NCBI RefSeq assembly: GCF_900312815.1
Contig: NZ_OMPE01000008.1
Coordinates: 124,001 to 188,000, forward strand
Direction of reading: 5' to 3'
DNA: 64,000 bases
DNA from: Aquimarina sp. AU474
GTDB taxonomy: Bacteria; Bacteroidota; Bacteroidia; Flavobacteriales; Flavobacteriaceae
The notes under the pieces are model-generated. The model had not been told where the DNA came from, made no database searches, and saw only the letters and a list, made by a program, of their open reading frames with translations. How positions within the stretch are numbered: position 1 is the first letter of the stretch; each line of letters starts with the position of its first letter. A program made the translations under genes and the position numbers. Shown here piece by piece: positions 18,723-27,141 of this stretch.

Positions 18723-19586
18723 TTAAGTAGCGTTTGAAACAGAAATATTATTACTCGAATGTCTCTTGAAATAGTAGTAACCAATCCCGATGATTCCTAA
18801 TATTTCTGCTGTAATAGAAAAAATAGAGCCTTCAAAACCAAAAGCGCCACCATTCAATACATTATAATTTGTAATTTCAGTTTCTATGAGAGAGTAAAAA
18901 TCTATTCCACTTACATTGAAACCAAAATGTGTTTGAAAAAAATTCCAGCTAAAATGTAACGCAATCGGAAACCAAAGATTTTTTGTATAGATATAGGATA
19001 TCCCCAATAAAAGACCCGCCAAAAACAATCCAAACAAGCTAAATGTACTAAGATTAGGGTTAAAACCATGCATGATTGCAAATAATGCAGAAGAAACGAG
19101 TAAAGCTACATATTTGTTAAAAGAAATCATGAGGTTTCTTAAAACATAACCCCTTAATAGCACTTCTTCAACTATAGCAACTAATGAAAAAACAAGTATA
19201 GAAATAACAAACTCTTTGGGATCAAATACAATCTCTTTATATTGTATTTCGTTGATAAATAGCAGAATTAAGTATCCTATCCCCATTATTACAGCTCCCA
19301 GACCAACACCCGTCACAAATTCATTTAATCTACCTTTTGTATGAAAACCAAGGTTGATAAACTTGTTTTTATCAAGAAATCTCATAAAGATCCATAAAAT
19401 AAAAAACGTTCCCAATAGATTAAAAAATGACATGATTAATCTTTGAAACGATGTTTCTTGATAGCTACGATCATTAATATCAATATTTGTGATTAATGCA
19501 GCGACTAACTGAAAACCAGCAACTACAAAAAGATATGGTAAAATTAAAATTAAGACTCTTATCCAGCCGATATGTTTATTTTCCAT
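18723..19586 (-). CDS. CPBP-family intramembrane metalloprotease
   Basis: A 287-residue integral membrane protein with about seven or eight hydrophobic segments. The CPBP (Abi/CAAX-like) motifs are intact: Glu140-Glu141 with Arg145 (VEEVLLRGYVLR), His173 (MHGFNPN), and His211 with Asn215 (HFSWNFF). Family members cleave prenylated or other membrane-bound substrates or work in peptide self-immunity. No peptide gene lies beside it. It precedes the PhnA-like gene on the same strand with a 57-base gap. Confidence 0.88.
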   Translation of the reverse strand: MENKHIGWIRVLILILPYLFVVAGFQLVAALITNIDINDRSYQETSFQRLIMSFFNLLGTFFILWIFMRFLDKNKFINLGFHTKGRLNEFVTGVGLGAVIMGIGYLILLFINEIQYKEIVFDPKEFVISILVFSLVAIVEEVLLRGYVLRNLMISFNKYVALLVSSALFAIMHGFNPNLSTFSLFGLFLAGLLLGISYIYTKNLWFPIALHFSWNFFQTHFGFNVSGIDFYSLIETEITNYNVLNGGAFGFEGSIFSITAEILGIIGIGYYYFKRHSSNNISVSNAT

Positions 19587-19660
19587 AAGTTAAAGTTGTT
19601 GGTCATAAAAATAGTGGGTACATCAAAATTTGTTGAGAACCGCTAAACTAAAAAAGAAAG

Positions 19661-20473
19661 TTATGATTTTTTTGCACTATTAACCGTTTTACTTTTTTTA
19701 CGAAGTTTAAAATTTAAAAACTCAATAAATAAAGAAAACGCAATTGTAAAATATAAATATCCTTTAGGTATTGTACCAACTTGTGTTTCAAAAATCTCAA
19801 AGTGTGCTAGATGTGCAGCTTCTGCAATTAACATAAATCCAATAAGGATTAAAAAGGATAATCCTAAAATTTGTACAGAAGGGTGTTTGTTTACAAACCT
19901 CCCAACAGGTGTAGCGAATAACATCATAATTAAAACAGAAATTACTACGGCTATCACCATAATAATAAGTGCATCATTAGGGTTGTCACTTAATCCATTG
20001 GTCATTCCCACCGCAGTAAGAATAGAATCAAAAGAAAAGACAACATTAATCAAAGTGATTTGTACAATGGCGTTTGATAAAGAAGAAGAACTTTTGGCTT
20101 CAATTTCTTTTTCTTCTTCTCCTTTTTCGTCTACTTTTTCATGGATTTCGTGTACACTTTTATAAAGTAGAAAAATCCCTCCTCCAAATAATATCAATGC
20201 TTGCCCACTAATTCCTGCTTCTAACCAAGGTAAATTAATATGCCAGAAAGGAGCCTCCATTGCCACAAGCAACGAGATACCAAATAATAAAACTATACGC
20301 ATGACCATGGCAAGAAATAATCCAATATTAGTAGCTTTTTTTTGTTGCTCACCAGGCAATTTGCTAGAAGCTATTGATATAAAAATGATATTATCAATTC
20401 CTAAAACTATTTCTAAAAAAGTAAGAGTCAATAAAGCGACCCAAGCGTCTGCTGATGCGAAAATTTCGAACAT
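19661..20473 (-). CDS. TerC-family integral membrane protein
   Basis: A 270-residue protein with seven or so membrane spans and the two acidic membrane motifs of the TerC/Alx family: EIVLGIDNIIF near the N-terminus and NVVFSFDSIL mid-protein. A charged cytosolic loop (EKVDEKGEEEKEIEAKS) lies between them. TerC proteins are linked to metal handling (Mn2+ efflux, loading of exported metalloproteins); tellurite resistance is historical only. The start codon overlaps the stop of the upstream lipoprotein gene by one base (TAATG), so the two are translationally coupled. Confidence 0.9.
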   Translation of the reverse strand: MFEIFASADAWVALLTLTFLEIVLGIDNIIFISIASSKLPGEQQKKATNIGLFLAMVMRIVLLFGISLLVAMEAPFWHINLPWLEAGISGQALILFGGGIFLLYKSVHEIHEKVDEKGEEEKEIEAKSSSSLSNAIVQITLINVVFSFDSILTAVGMTNGLSDNPNDALIIMVIAVVISVLIMMLFATPVGRFVNKHPSVQILGLSFLILIGFMLIAEAAHLAHFEIFETQVGTIPKGYLYFTIAFSLFIEFLNFKLRKKSKTVNSAKKS

Positions 20474-20847
20474 TATTTTATTTTTTTTGCGGTTCCACGT
20501 TGTTTATTTGTTGCGCCTACTAGACCATATTCAAATGTGTAGGTGTCGTTATCTGTAGTTAGAATTTTCATATGAATAGCTTTTTTTTCAAACATGCTTT
20601 TAGGATGTAGTTTTTGAAGAATATATTCACAATCATTAATCCAACGTATACTAGCAGTATCGCTTTTTCCTTTGAAATAATCAATTTCGATAGAATCGTT
20701 TCTGATAAATGTAGTTTTTGCTAACTCTCCATCCAGCAAAGTTTCAAATTCAAAAGTTCCTGTATGAAAATTAGTGCAATCTCTCTCTTGTTGATAACAA
20801 CTAGAAAAAAACAAAATACAAAAGAGTATTAAAGCTATTTGCCTCAT
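20473..20847 (-). CDS. small lipoprotein coupled to terC
   Basis: A 124-residue protein with a lipoprotein signal (MRQIALILFCILFFSSC, Cys17 as the lipidated residue). The mature part is a compact beta-rich domain (TGTFEFETLLDGE, SIRWINDCEYIL, DTYTFEYGLVG). It is a conserved flavobacterial family without known role; I recall relatives carrying a misleading label such as DNA topoisomerase IV, for which this sequence gives no support. Its stop codon overlaps the terC start. A TATTTTCG box (20867-20874, minus strand) may be the promoter. Confidence 0.8.
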   Translation of the reverse strand: MRQIALILFCILFFSSCYQQERDCTNFHTGTFEFETLLDGELAKTTFIRNDSIEIDYFKGKSDTASIRWINDCEYILQKLHPKSMFEKKAIHMKILTTDNDTYTFEYGLVGATNKQRGTAKKIK

Positions 20848-20916
20848 ATAACAATTTAACTATTAGCGAAAATAAATTTATTTCCATAAAGTTAATAGGA
20901 AGCTTAAAAAAACTTA

Positions 20917-21396
20917 TTAAGTTTTTTTAATTTGATAACTATCAAAAGTACCATCTGCATAAAAAATAACAATTCTGTCGATACGATTTTCTGCTGTACT
21001 TGATGTATCTATTTTTGCTAGGGAAGGTATGTTTTGTAGATCAGGTTTTATTTCTTCTTTATGTTGAGAAAATAAATCAGTATCAGTGTTGGGAGTTGAT
21101 ATTGGTTCTAGAGTAGGAGAAGATATAGATTCAGGAACAGAAATATTTTCTTGAGATACTGCTTTTTCTGATTTAGGAAATGTTCCTTTTCCATACAATA
21201 ACCATTGCATATCAACGTCAGTATAAGCTTCAGTAATTTTCATTACAAAGTCTAAACTAGGTTTATTTCTTCCACTAAGGATATGCGATATAGAGGAACG
21301 TCCAACTCCCATGTAATCTGCAAAAGATGAGGCAGATACACCATAGTGATCCATTAGTTTTTGGATTCTTTTTCCAAAATCTTTACTATTTACCAT
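20917..21396 (-). CDS. XRE-family transcriptional regulator
   Basis: A 159-residue regulator. Residues about 8-62 form an HTH_3 DNA-binding domain with the core SSFADYMGVGRSSISHILSGR and the following NKPSLDFVMKITEAY. A low-complexity linker rich in Ser, Pro and Thr (about 78-130) leads to a short C-terminal segment (DRIVIFYADGTFDSYQI). It has no peptidase or ligand domain. Its start codon lies inside a palindrome that recurs seven times in the divergent intergenic region, and the -7 box on its strand lies inside another copy. This points to autoregulation; the divergent M14 gene is the obvious second target. Confidence 0.88.
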   Translation of the reverse strand: MVNSKDFGKRIQKLMDHYGVSASSFADYMGVGRSSISHILSGRNKPSLDFVMKITEAYTDVDMQWLLYGKGTFPKSEKAVSQENISVPESISSPTLEPISTPNTDTDLFSQHKEEIKPDLQNIPSLAKIDTSSTAENRIDRIVIFYADGTFDSYQIKKT

Positions 21397-21713
21397 TGTA
21401 AACAGGTTTTAATGTTAAGTTAGGTTACAAAGGTAAACAATATCTTGTTAAAAAGGAGTTTACAAATGTAAATCATCATATTAATAGGTTAAACAATTGA
21501 GTTAAGTTGAATAATATAAATACCTAATTATAAGATATTTTAATATATATAATTAATTATAATAAAATAATTGTTAATAACTAGAATACATTTGGAAACT
21601 CATACATAATATATGTTTACCACTGTAAACAAATACTTTTATTTCTCTTGTTTACAAATGTAACAGAGGTTGTTTTACAATTGTAAAATATATCTTAGTT
21701 TACAAGTGTAAAT
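21389..21713. promoter_or_regulatory. array of seven GTTTAC-N4-GTAAAC palindromes (predicted XRE operators)
   Basis: Seven copies of TTTACa-NN-tGTAAA occur in the divergent intergenic region: 21389-21403 (overlapping the regulator ATG), 21424-21438, 21458-21473, 21615-21630 (GTTTACCACTGTAAAC), 21650-21665, 21673-21688 and 21698-21713. They form two groups, three at the regulator and four toward the M14 gene. Centre spacings are about 35, 35, then 157, then 35, 23 and 25 bases. Between the groups lies an AT-rich stretch (21481-21600) with no copy. Dyad symmetry suits a dimeric HTH protein; that the XRE protein binds here is inference. Confidence 0.75.
21428..21435 (-). promoter_or_regulatory. 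-7 box of the XRE regulator inside an operator copy
   Basis: On the minus strand this reads TACCTTTG, a full match to TAnnTTTG, and lies within the second palindrome. A TTTG 27 bases upstream (21463-21466) is in the third palindrome, though the spacing is long for a -33 box. Binding at copies 1-3 would block this promoter. Confidence 0.5.
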
Positions 21714-21777
21714 AATCCTTTTAAATACTATGAATACTCATTAAACTATACTAATTTCGTAACCTTCAATATAGATT

Positions 21778-22935
21778 ATGGATAGTAAGACCTTACACAG
21801 TTGGTATAATACATATAAAGAAAAATCCTTGTCTGGAAGATATATTCCTCAAGATAATATCTCTCCTCTTCTTGATTCATTATCATTATTAATTGAAATT
21901 GAACAAATAGGTGTTTCTGAAAATGATTTACCTATTCATCTCATAAAATTGGGTAAAGGTCAAAAAAGACTTCTACTATGGTCGCAAATGCATGGTAATG
22001 AAAGCACAACTACAAAAGCTTTATTTGATTTTATAAACCTTCTAGGTGATCATGATAATAATGTAGCTAAGAGTATCTTAAATGAGTGTACATTGTTTAT
22101 TGTTCCTATTTTAAGTCCTGATGGAGCCAAACGCTATACCAGGCTTAATTTCAATGATGTAGATCTTAATAGAGATGCTCAAGATAAGACTCAAAAAGAA
22201 AGCATTGTTTTAGATAAGCTTATTCATAAAGTGAAACCTGATTTTGCGTTTAATTTACATGGTCAGCGTACAATTTTTAGCGCTGGACAAACAAATTTAC
22301 CCGCTACAGTTTCTTTTTTGTCACCGGCTGGAGATCAAAAACGCTCTATAACACCAGATCGTAAGATAGCTATGGAGGTTATAGCAAAAATGAATGATGT
22401 ACTACAACAAAGTATCCCTAACCAGGTAGGGCGTTATGATGATGGTTTTAATATTAATTGTGTGGGAGATACATTGGCTAATAAAGGTATTCCTACTGTT
22501 TTATTTGAAGCAGGGCATTATATTAATGATTATGAGCGAGAAATTACTAGAGAGTATATTTTTTACGCTATGGTGACCTCAATAGCATATATCGCCAAAA
22601 CTACCATTACAGGAAACGAGTTTAAAGACTATTTTTTAATTCCTGAAAATGGGAAATGTTTTTATGACGTAATTATTAGAGATGTTGTTTTGAATGAAAA
22701 GAAAGTTGATATCGCTGTTCAATATACAGAGCAATTGGATGTAGACCATGTGAAATTCGTACCTAAAATTGTTAAAATTGATGATTTACAAAATTTTTAC
22801 GGACATAGGGAAATTATCGGTAAAAATAAGGTTATCCGTAACGAAAACGTTACAGTAGAGATAGTTCCGGAGGTCGAGTTGTTAAAATTCTACTTAGATT
22901 CTGAATTATTCTCAATAGAACCGGTAAAAAGGTGA
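21778..22935 (+). CDS. M14-family zinc carboxypeptidase-like protein
   Basis: A 385-residue cytosolic protein (no signal peptide). The M14 metal site is complete: His72 and Glu75 in SQMHGNEST, and His161 in NLHGQR. The substrate-binding pair Asn131-Arg132 (VDLNRDA) and the catalytic Glu244 (TVLFEAGHY) are also in place. About 100 C-terminal residues form an extra beta-rich domain. Relatives range from peptidoglycan or peptide carboxypeptidases to deacylases of the succinylglutamate desuccinylase type; a cytosolic enzyme fits peptide trimming or deacylation. The -7 candidate TAATTTCG is at 21752-21759. It follows the operator array, and an Lrp regulator gene lies 76 bases downstream. Confidence 0.88.
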   Translation: MDSKTLHSWYNTYKEKSLSGRYIPQDNISPLLDSLSLLIEIEQIGVSENDLPIHLIKLGKGQKRLLLWSQMHGNESTTTKALFDFINLLGDHDNNVAKSILNECTLFIVPILSPDGAKRYTRLNFNDVDLNRDAQDKTQKESIVLDKLIHKVKPDFAFNLHGQRTIFSAGQTNLPATVSFLSPAGDQKRSITPDRKIAMEVIAKMNDVLQQSIPNQVGRYDDGFNINCVGDTLANKGIPTVLFEAGHYINDYEREITREYIFYAMVTSIAYIAKTTITGNEFKDYFLIPENGKCFYDVIIRDVVLNEKKVDIAVQYTEQLDVDHVKFVPKIVKIDDLQNFYGHREIIGKNKVIRNENVTVEIVPEVELLKFYLDSELFSIEPVKR

Positions 22936-22966
22936 AATAAAATATGCTAAAACTGTATTTTTCTGT

Positions 22967-22974
22967 TATTTTTG
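22967..22974 (+). promoter_or_regulatory. -7 box of the Lrp-family gene
   Basis: TATTTTTG, a full TAnnTTTG match, 37 bases before the start codon. No convincing -33 TTG is seen, so the call rests on the -7 box alone. Confidence 0.4.
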
Positions 22975-23011
22975 CAATGTAAATAATCGGGAAAAATAAT
23001 ATTTAGTTACT

Positions 23012-23491
23012 ATGGCAAAATTTAAATTAGACGAAGTTGATCACCAAATTTTGGATATGTTGATTGAAAACACGCGTACTCCATTTACGGATATCGCTAA
23101 GAAACTATTGATTTCAGCAGGTACGGTCCACGTTCGTGTTAAAAAAATGGAAGAGGCCGGTATTATCGAGGGATCTTCATTAACATTAGATTATCAAAAA
23201 TTAGGGTATTCATTTATCGCTTATGTAGGTATTTATCTTCAAAACACATCTCAAACCAAGTTTGTTTTAGAAAGAATTAATGAAATACCTTTTGTAACCG
23301 TTGCTCATATTACTACAGGTAAATTTAATATTTTCTGTAAAGTAAGAGCGAAGGATACAAACCATGCCAAAGAAATTATCTTTAAGTTAGATGATATTGA
23401 TGGAGTGTATCGTACAGAAACAATGATTTCTTTAGAAGAGAGTATTAATGATAAAAAACGCTTAATGCATTCGATTTTTCAGGATATGTAA
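23012..23491 (+). CDS. Lrp/AsnC-family transcriptional regulator
   Basis: A 159-residue protein with the standard two-domain plan: an N-terminal winged HTH (DEVDHQILDMLIENTRTPFTD, then SAGTVHVRVKKMEEAGII) and a C-terminal RAM ligand-binding domain (FIAYVGIYLQ, VAHITTGKFNIFCKV, IDGVYRTETMISLEE). Lrp-type octamers respond to amino acids. Which amino acid is sensed cannot be read from the sequence. The gene sits between the M14 carboxypeptidase and ppc and has its own terminator. Confidence 0.93.
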   Translation: MAKFKLDEVDHQILDMLIENTRTPFTDIAKKLLISAGTVHVRVKKMEEAGIIEGSSLTLDYQKLGYSFIAYVGIYLQNTSQTKFVLERINEIPFVTVAHITTGKFNIFCKVRAKDTNHAKEIIFKLDDIDGVYRTETMISLEESINDKKRLMHSIFQDM

Positions 23492-23515
23492 AGGGTCTTT
23501 TATTTGACATATATT

Positions 23516-23550
23516 AAACCCTTTAAGAAAAGCTCTTAGAGGGTTTTTTT
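23516..23550 (+). terminator. terminator of the Lrp-family gene
   Basis: A 13-bp stem with one G-T pair (AAACCCTTTAAGA with TCTTAGAGGGTTT), a 5-base loop and a T-run. It lies 24 bases after the stop. Confidence 0.85.
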
Positions 23551-23588
23551 ATTTTATTAACCACAACTAGTATTTACCACCACACAAA

Positions 23589-26174
23589 ATGGCTAGAAAA
23601 CCAAAAATTGAACGTTTCAGTGAAAACGTTCTGGCGAAGTATCAGATATACAATAGTATATTCATAACATTACCTTTTGACACCATAACCAATACAGGTG
23701 TTTTATTACCTCTTTTTAAAGAAGTGTGCGAGAAAGGGTATGAGGCGCATAAGAATCCAACAGAAATAGTTGAAAATTTTTTCACACTCTATCAAGATCA
23801 TCCTTCGGTCAAAGAAAAACATGATTTATTATTTAGATTTATCCAGTATATAGAGCGTCAAGTTGTATTATTTGATGCTATCGAAGATGCAGCTTTTCCT
23901 GTTGTAAATAATATGGATGGTCGAGGTACTCTTAGAAGTATTAAAGAAGAAGCACAGGCAAAAGGACAATTAGAAGAGCTTAAGGAGTATTTAAGGCGAT
24001 TTAAAATACGACCTACGTTAACAGCGCACCCTACTCAATTTTATCCAGGAACAGTTCTAGGAATAATTCATGATCTAGATAGTGCTATACGAGATAATGA
24101 TTCTTCTAGGATTAAAAAATTATTAGCTCAGCTCGGGAAAACGGCTTTTTTTAAGAAAGAAAAACCGACTCCTTATGATGAGGCTGTAAGTTTAATTTGG
24201 TATTTAGAGAATGTATTTTATCATTCTGCAGGTGCGATTTATAATTATGTTCAACAAAATATATTTGAAGGTGAAGACCTTGAAAATGACTTAATCAATT
24301 TAGGGTTTTGGCCAGGAGGCGATAGAGACGGTAATCCATTTGTTACTACAGAAACAACTCTGAAAGTAGCAAAAAGATTACGTAAAACCGTTTTGATTAA
24401 TTATTATAGAGATATTCGGAATTTAAAAAGAAGAATAACCTTTGGTGATCTTCAGGATAAAATTACTGTTTTAGAAAATGCATTATATGATAACTTCTAT
24501 TATTCTAAAACGGCAGAACCGTTATCCATAGATGTTTTAATGAACGGTTTGTTAGAGATAAGAGAAGAATTGATTACTCAACATCAATCTTTGTTTTTAG
24601 AAGAGCTACAAGATTTGATTAATAAGGTTAAAATCTTTGGGTTTCATTTTGCAACTTTAGATATAAGGCAAGATTCCAGAGTTCATCACAAAGTGTTAAC
24701 AGATGTGGTCAATAAAACCAATGCTTTAGGTTTAGGGATTTTTCCTAAAAATTATCTGTCTTTAACAGAATCTGAACAAATTGATATACTAACAGGTGTA
24801 AAAGGACAGTTAGACCCTTCGATTTTTGAAGAGGATATTACACGAGGTACATTAGAGTCTGTATATGCTATTAAGACTATACAAGAAAGTAATGGAGAAC
24901 GTGCTGCTAATAGATATATTATTAGTAATAATGGAGGTGAATTAAATGTGATGGAAACCTTTGCATTAATTAGATTGTGTGATTGGGAGTTTCCTACAGT
25001 AGATGTAATACCATTATTTGAGACGGTACCTGATTTACAGGTTTCTCATAATGTAATGGAAACCTTATATAGTAATCCTGTTTATATGGCCCATTTAAAA
25101 CGTCGTGGGATGAAACAAACAATTATGTTAGGATTTTCAGATGGTACAAAAGATGGAGGATATCTAATGGCCAATTGGGGAATCTTTAAAGCTAAAGAAG
25201 CATTGACAGAAATTTCTAGGAAATATGATGTGAAAGTAGTGTTCTTTGATGGTAGAGGAGGACCACCAGCTAGAGGAGGAGGGAATACTAACCAATTCTA
25301 TGCATCTCTTGGACCAACTATAGAAGATGAAGAAATACAAATAACAGTCCAAGGGCAAACCATTAGTTCTAATTTTGGAACCCTAGATTCTTGTCAATAT
25401 AATCTAGAGCAATTACTAGGAGCAGGGGTAGAGAATGAGTTAACCGATAATGAGAGCAATCTTTTTTCTACGGCTAATAAAGAAACAATGCAAGAACTTG
25501 CTGATATTAGTTATAAAACTTATGTAGATTTCAAAAATCATCCAAAGTTTCTGCCTTACCTAGAACACATGAGTACTTTAAAATATTACGGTAAGGCTAA
25601 TATTGGTAGCCGTCCTTCCAAAAGGAGTAAAAGTGATACTCTGGATTTTGGTGATTTAAGAGCCATTCCTTTTGTTGGTAGTTGGAGCCAGTTAAAACAA
25701 AATGTGCCTGGTTTTTATGGAGTGGGTACTTCTTTAAAAGCATTCGAGGATCGAGGAGAATTTGATAAAGTTATAGCGTTATATAAAGAATCTGCTTTTT
25801 TTAGAGCATTGTTAGGAAATAGTATGATGAGTCTTACAAAATCCTTTTTTGAATTAACAGCTTATATGAAAGAAGATTCTGAATATGGTGCGTTTTGGGA
25901 TGTTATACATGATGAATATTTGTTAACTAAGCGATTGTTGTTTAAGCTAACTGGTTATGAGGAGCTTATGCAGAATGAGCAAGCGGGTAGAGCTTCAATT
26001 GATATTAGAGAAAATATTGTATTACCATTATTGACCATACAACAGTATGCTCTTAAAAAAATTCAGGATCTACATAAATCTAAAAGTATTGATACTGAAG
26101 AGTTAGAGGTGTATGAGAAAATGGTAACTCGTTCATTGTTCGGAAATATAAATGCCAGTCGTAATTCGGCATAA
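23589..26174 (+). CDS. ppc: phosphoenolpyruvate carboxylase, Bacteroidota type
   Basis: Carboxylates phosphoenolpyruvate to oxaloacetate to refill the TCA cycle. The catalytic His147 is in LTAHPTQ, where most PEP carboxylases have TAHPTE. Also seen are FWPGGDRDGNPFV, the FATLDIRQDSR strand, the GFSDGTKDGGY motif and the mobile-loop region DGRGGPPARGGG, where the usual form is HGRGG.VGRGGGP. The 861-residue length and these substitutions fit the distinct bacteroidete branch. The large number of conserved blocks makes the family certain. DinB and NTF2-like genes follow closely and may be co-transcribed. Confidence 0.93.
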   Translation: MARKPKIERFSENVLAKYQIYNSIFITLPFDTITNTGVLLPLFKEVCEKGYEAHKNPTEIVENFFTLYQDHPSVKEKHDLLFRFIQYIERQVVLFDAIEDAAFPVVNNMDGRGTLRSIKEEAQAKGQLEELKEYLRRFKIRPTLTAHPTQFYPGTVLGIIHDLDSAIRDNDSSRIKKLLAQLGKTAFFKKEKPTPYDEAVSLIWYLENVFYHSAGAIYNYVQQNIFEGEDLENDLINLGFWPGGDRDGNPFVTTETTLKVAKRLRKTVLINYYRDIRNLKRRITFGDLQDKITVLENALYDNFYYSKTAEPLSIDVLMNGLLEIREELITQHQSLFLEELQDLINKVKIFGFHFATLDIRQDSRVHHKVLTDVVNKTNALGLGIFPKNYLSLTESEQIDILTGVKGQLDPSIFEEDITRGTLESVYAIKTIQESNGERAANRYIISNNGGELNVMETFALIRLCDWEFPTVDVIPLFETVPDLQVSHNVMETLYSNPVYMAHLKRRGMKQTIMLGFSDGTKDGGYLMANWGIFKAKEALTEISRKYDVKVVFFDGRGGPPARGGGNTNQFYASLGPTIEDEEIQITVQGQTISSNFGTLDSCQYNLEQLLGAGVENELTDNESNLFSTANKETMQELADISYKTYVDFKNHPKFLPYLEHMSTLKYYGKANIGSRPSKRSKSDTLDFGDLRAIPFVGSWSQLKQNVPGFYGVGTSLKAFEDRGEFDKVIALYKESAFFRALLGNSMMSLTKSFFELTAYMKEDSEYGAFWDVIHDEYLLTKRLLFKLTGYEELMQNEQAGRASIDIRENIVLPLLTIQQYALKKIQDLHKSKSIDTEELEVYEKMVTRSLFGNINASRNSA

Positions 26175-26251
26175 TTTATAAAGTACTGTTAAGGAGTATT
26201 TATAATGAGGTGGGAATGATTAAATTTCTACCTCATTATTATTATACGCAT

Positions 26252-26764
26252 ATGTTAACTCAATTAAAAGAAGGAGAATTTAATCCCTATTATGGTATTT
26301 ATATTGCTAAGGCAGAATATCCGGATATTGTTGAAGGGTTGCGAAAAGGGAAACAAGAATTTATAGATTTTGTGAAATCTATCCCTCAAGAAAAACTTAC
26401 TTACGCCTATGCAGACGGAAAATGGACGATTGCAGAGGTTTTGCAACATCTTATAGATACCGAACGAATATTTACCTATAGAGCTTTGTGTTTTTCCAGG
26501 AAAGACACTACACCATTAGCTGGATTTGATCAGGATAGTTATGCTCCTAATTCAAATGCCAATCATTATAGTTTGACTGAAATTATTGAGGATTTTGAAG
26601 CAGTGCGAAATAGTTCGGTTACTTTGTTTAGAAGTTTTACAGATGAGATGCTGCTTAATATAGGAGAAGCGAGTAGTAGTCCTATGAGCGCAAGAGCAGT
26701 AGGGTATATTTTGCCAGGACATCAAAAACATCATTTTGAAGTGATTAATAAAAAGTATTTGTAA
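26252..26764 (+). CDS. DinB-family protein
   Basis: A four-helix DinB/YfiT-like protein of about 170 residues. Metal-ligand candidates are His in LQHLIDTERIF and the cluster GHQKHHFEVI near the C-terminus. DinB-like proteins are often thiol-dependent transferases or have no known role. I start at ATG 26252 because homology to the family begins there (LKEGEFNPYYGIYI). Earlier GTG (26210) and ATG (26216) codons are possible and would add a short aromatic-rich N-terminus. It follows ppc at a short distance. Confidence 0.85.
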   Translation: MLTQLKEGEFNPYYGIYIAKAEYPDIVEGLRKGKQEFIDFVKSIPQEKLTYAYADGKWTIAEVLQHLIDTERIFTYRALCFSRKDTTPLAGFDQDSYAPNSNANHYSLTEIIEDFEAVRNSSVTLFRSFTDEMLLNIGEASSSPMSARAVGYILPGHQKHHFEVINKKYL

Positions 26765-26766
26765 AA

Positions 26767-27135
26767 ATGACAAAAGAAGAAGTTGCACATCAATATCTTT
26801 CATTTCTAGAAAAAGGAGAAATGGATAATGTGGTTAATTTGTTCGCTGATGATGGAATTGTAGAATCCCCATTGTATGGAATAAAACCTGCAAAAACTTT
26901 TTATAAACTGCTTTCTGAAGACACAAGTTTATCAGAGCTAAAGTTTGATGGATTATTTTTAGAAAATAATACTAATCGAATATCGTTGCTTTTTGACTAT
27001 AAATGGAGCATGAAAAATGGTAATGTAGTTGAATTTAAAGTTGTGGATATTATAGAGCTTACTTCTGAAAATAAAATTAAAAAGCTGGCTATTATTTATG
27101 ATACTGTTAATGCAAGAGATTTACTTACTAAGTAA
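26767..27135 (+). CDS. SnoaL/NTF2-like protein
   Basis: A 122-residue cytosolic protein with the NTF2-like cone fold pattern: a helical N-terminus (EVAHQYLSFLEKGEMDNVVNLF), the first strand ADDGIVESPLYG, and paired beta strands with RISLLFDYKWSM and VEFKVVDIIEL. SnoaL-like proteins bind or isomerise small hydrophobic molecules, or are inert scaffolds. It begins two bases after the DinB stop, so the genes are coupled. Confidence 0.85.
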   Translation: MTKEEVAHQYLSFLEKGEMDNVVNLFADDGIVESPLYGIKPAKTFYKLLSEDTSLSELKFDGLFLENNTNRISLLFDYKWSMKNGNVVEFKVVDIIELTSENKIKKLAIIYDTVNARDLLTK

Positions 27136-27141
27136 TATAGA

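Noticed and set aside
18723-19586. CPBP (Abi) protein read as an abortive-infection or bacteriocin-immunity system
   Set aside because: The name alone is not evidence; no peptide, toxin or phage gene is adjacent.
19661-20473. TerC as tellurite resistance
   Set aside because: No other ter genes are present; single TerC proteins are more likely involved in metal handling.
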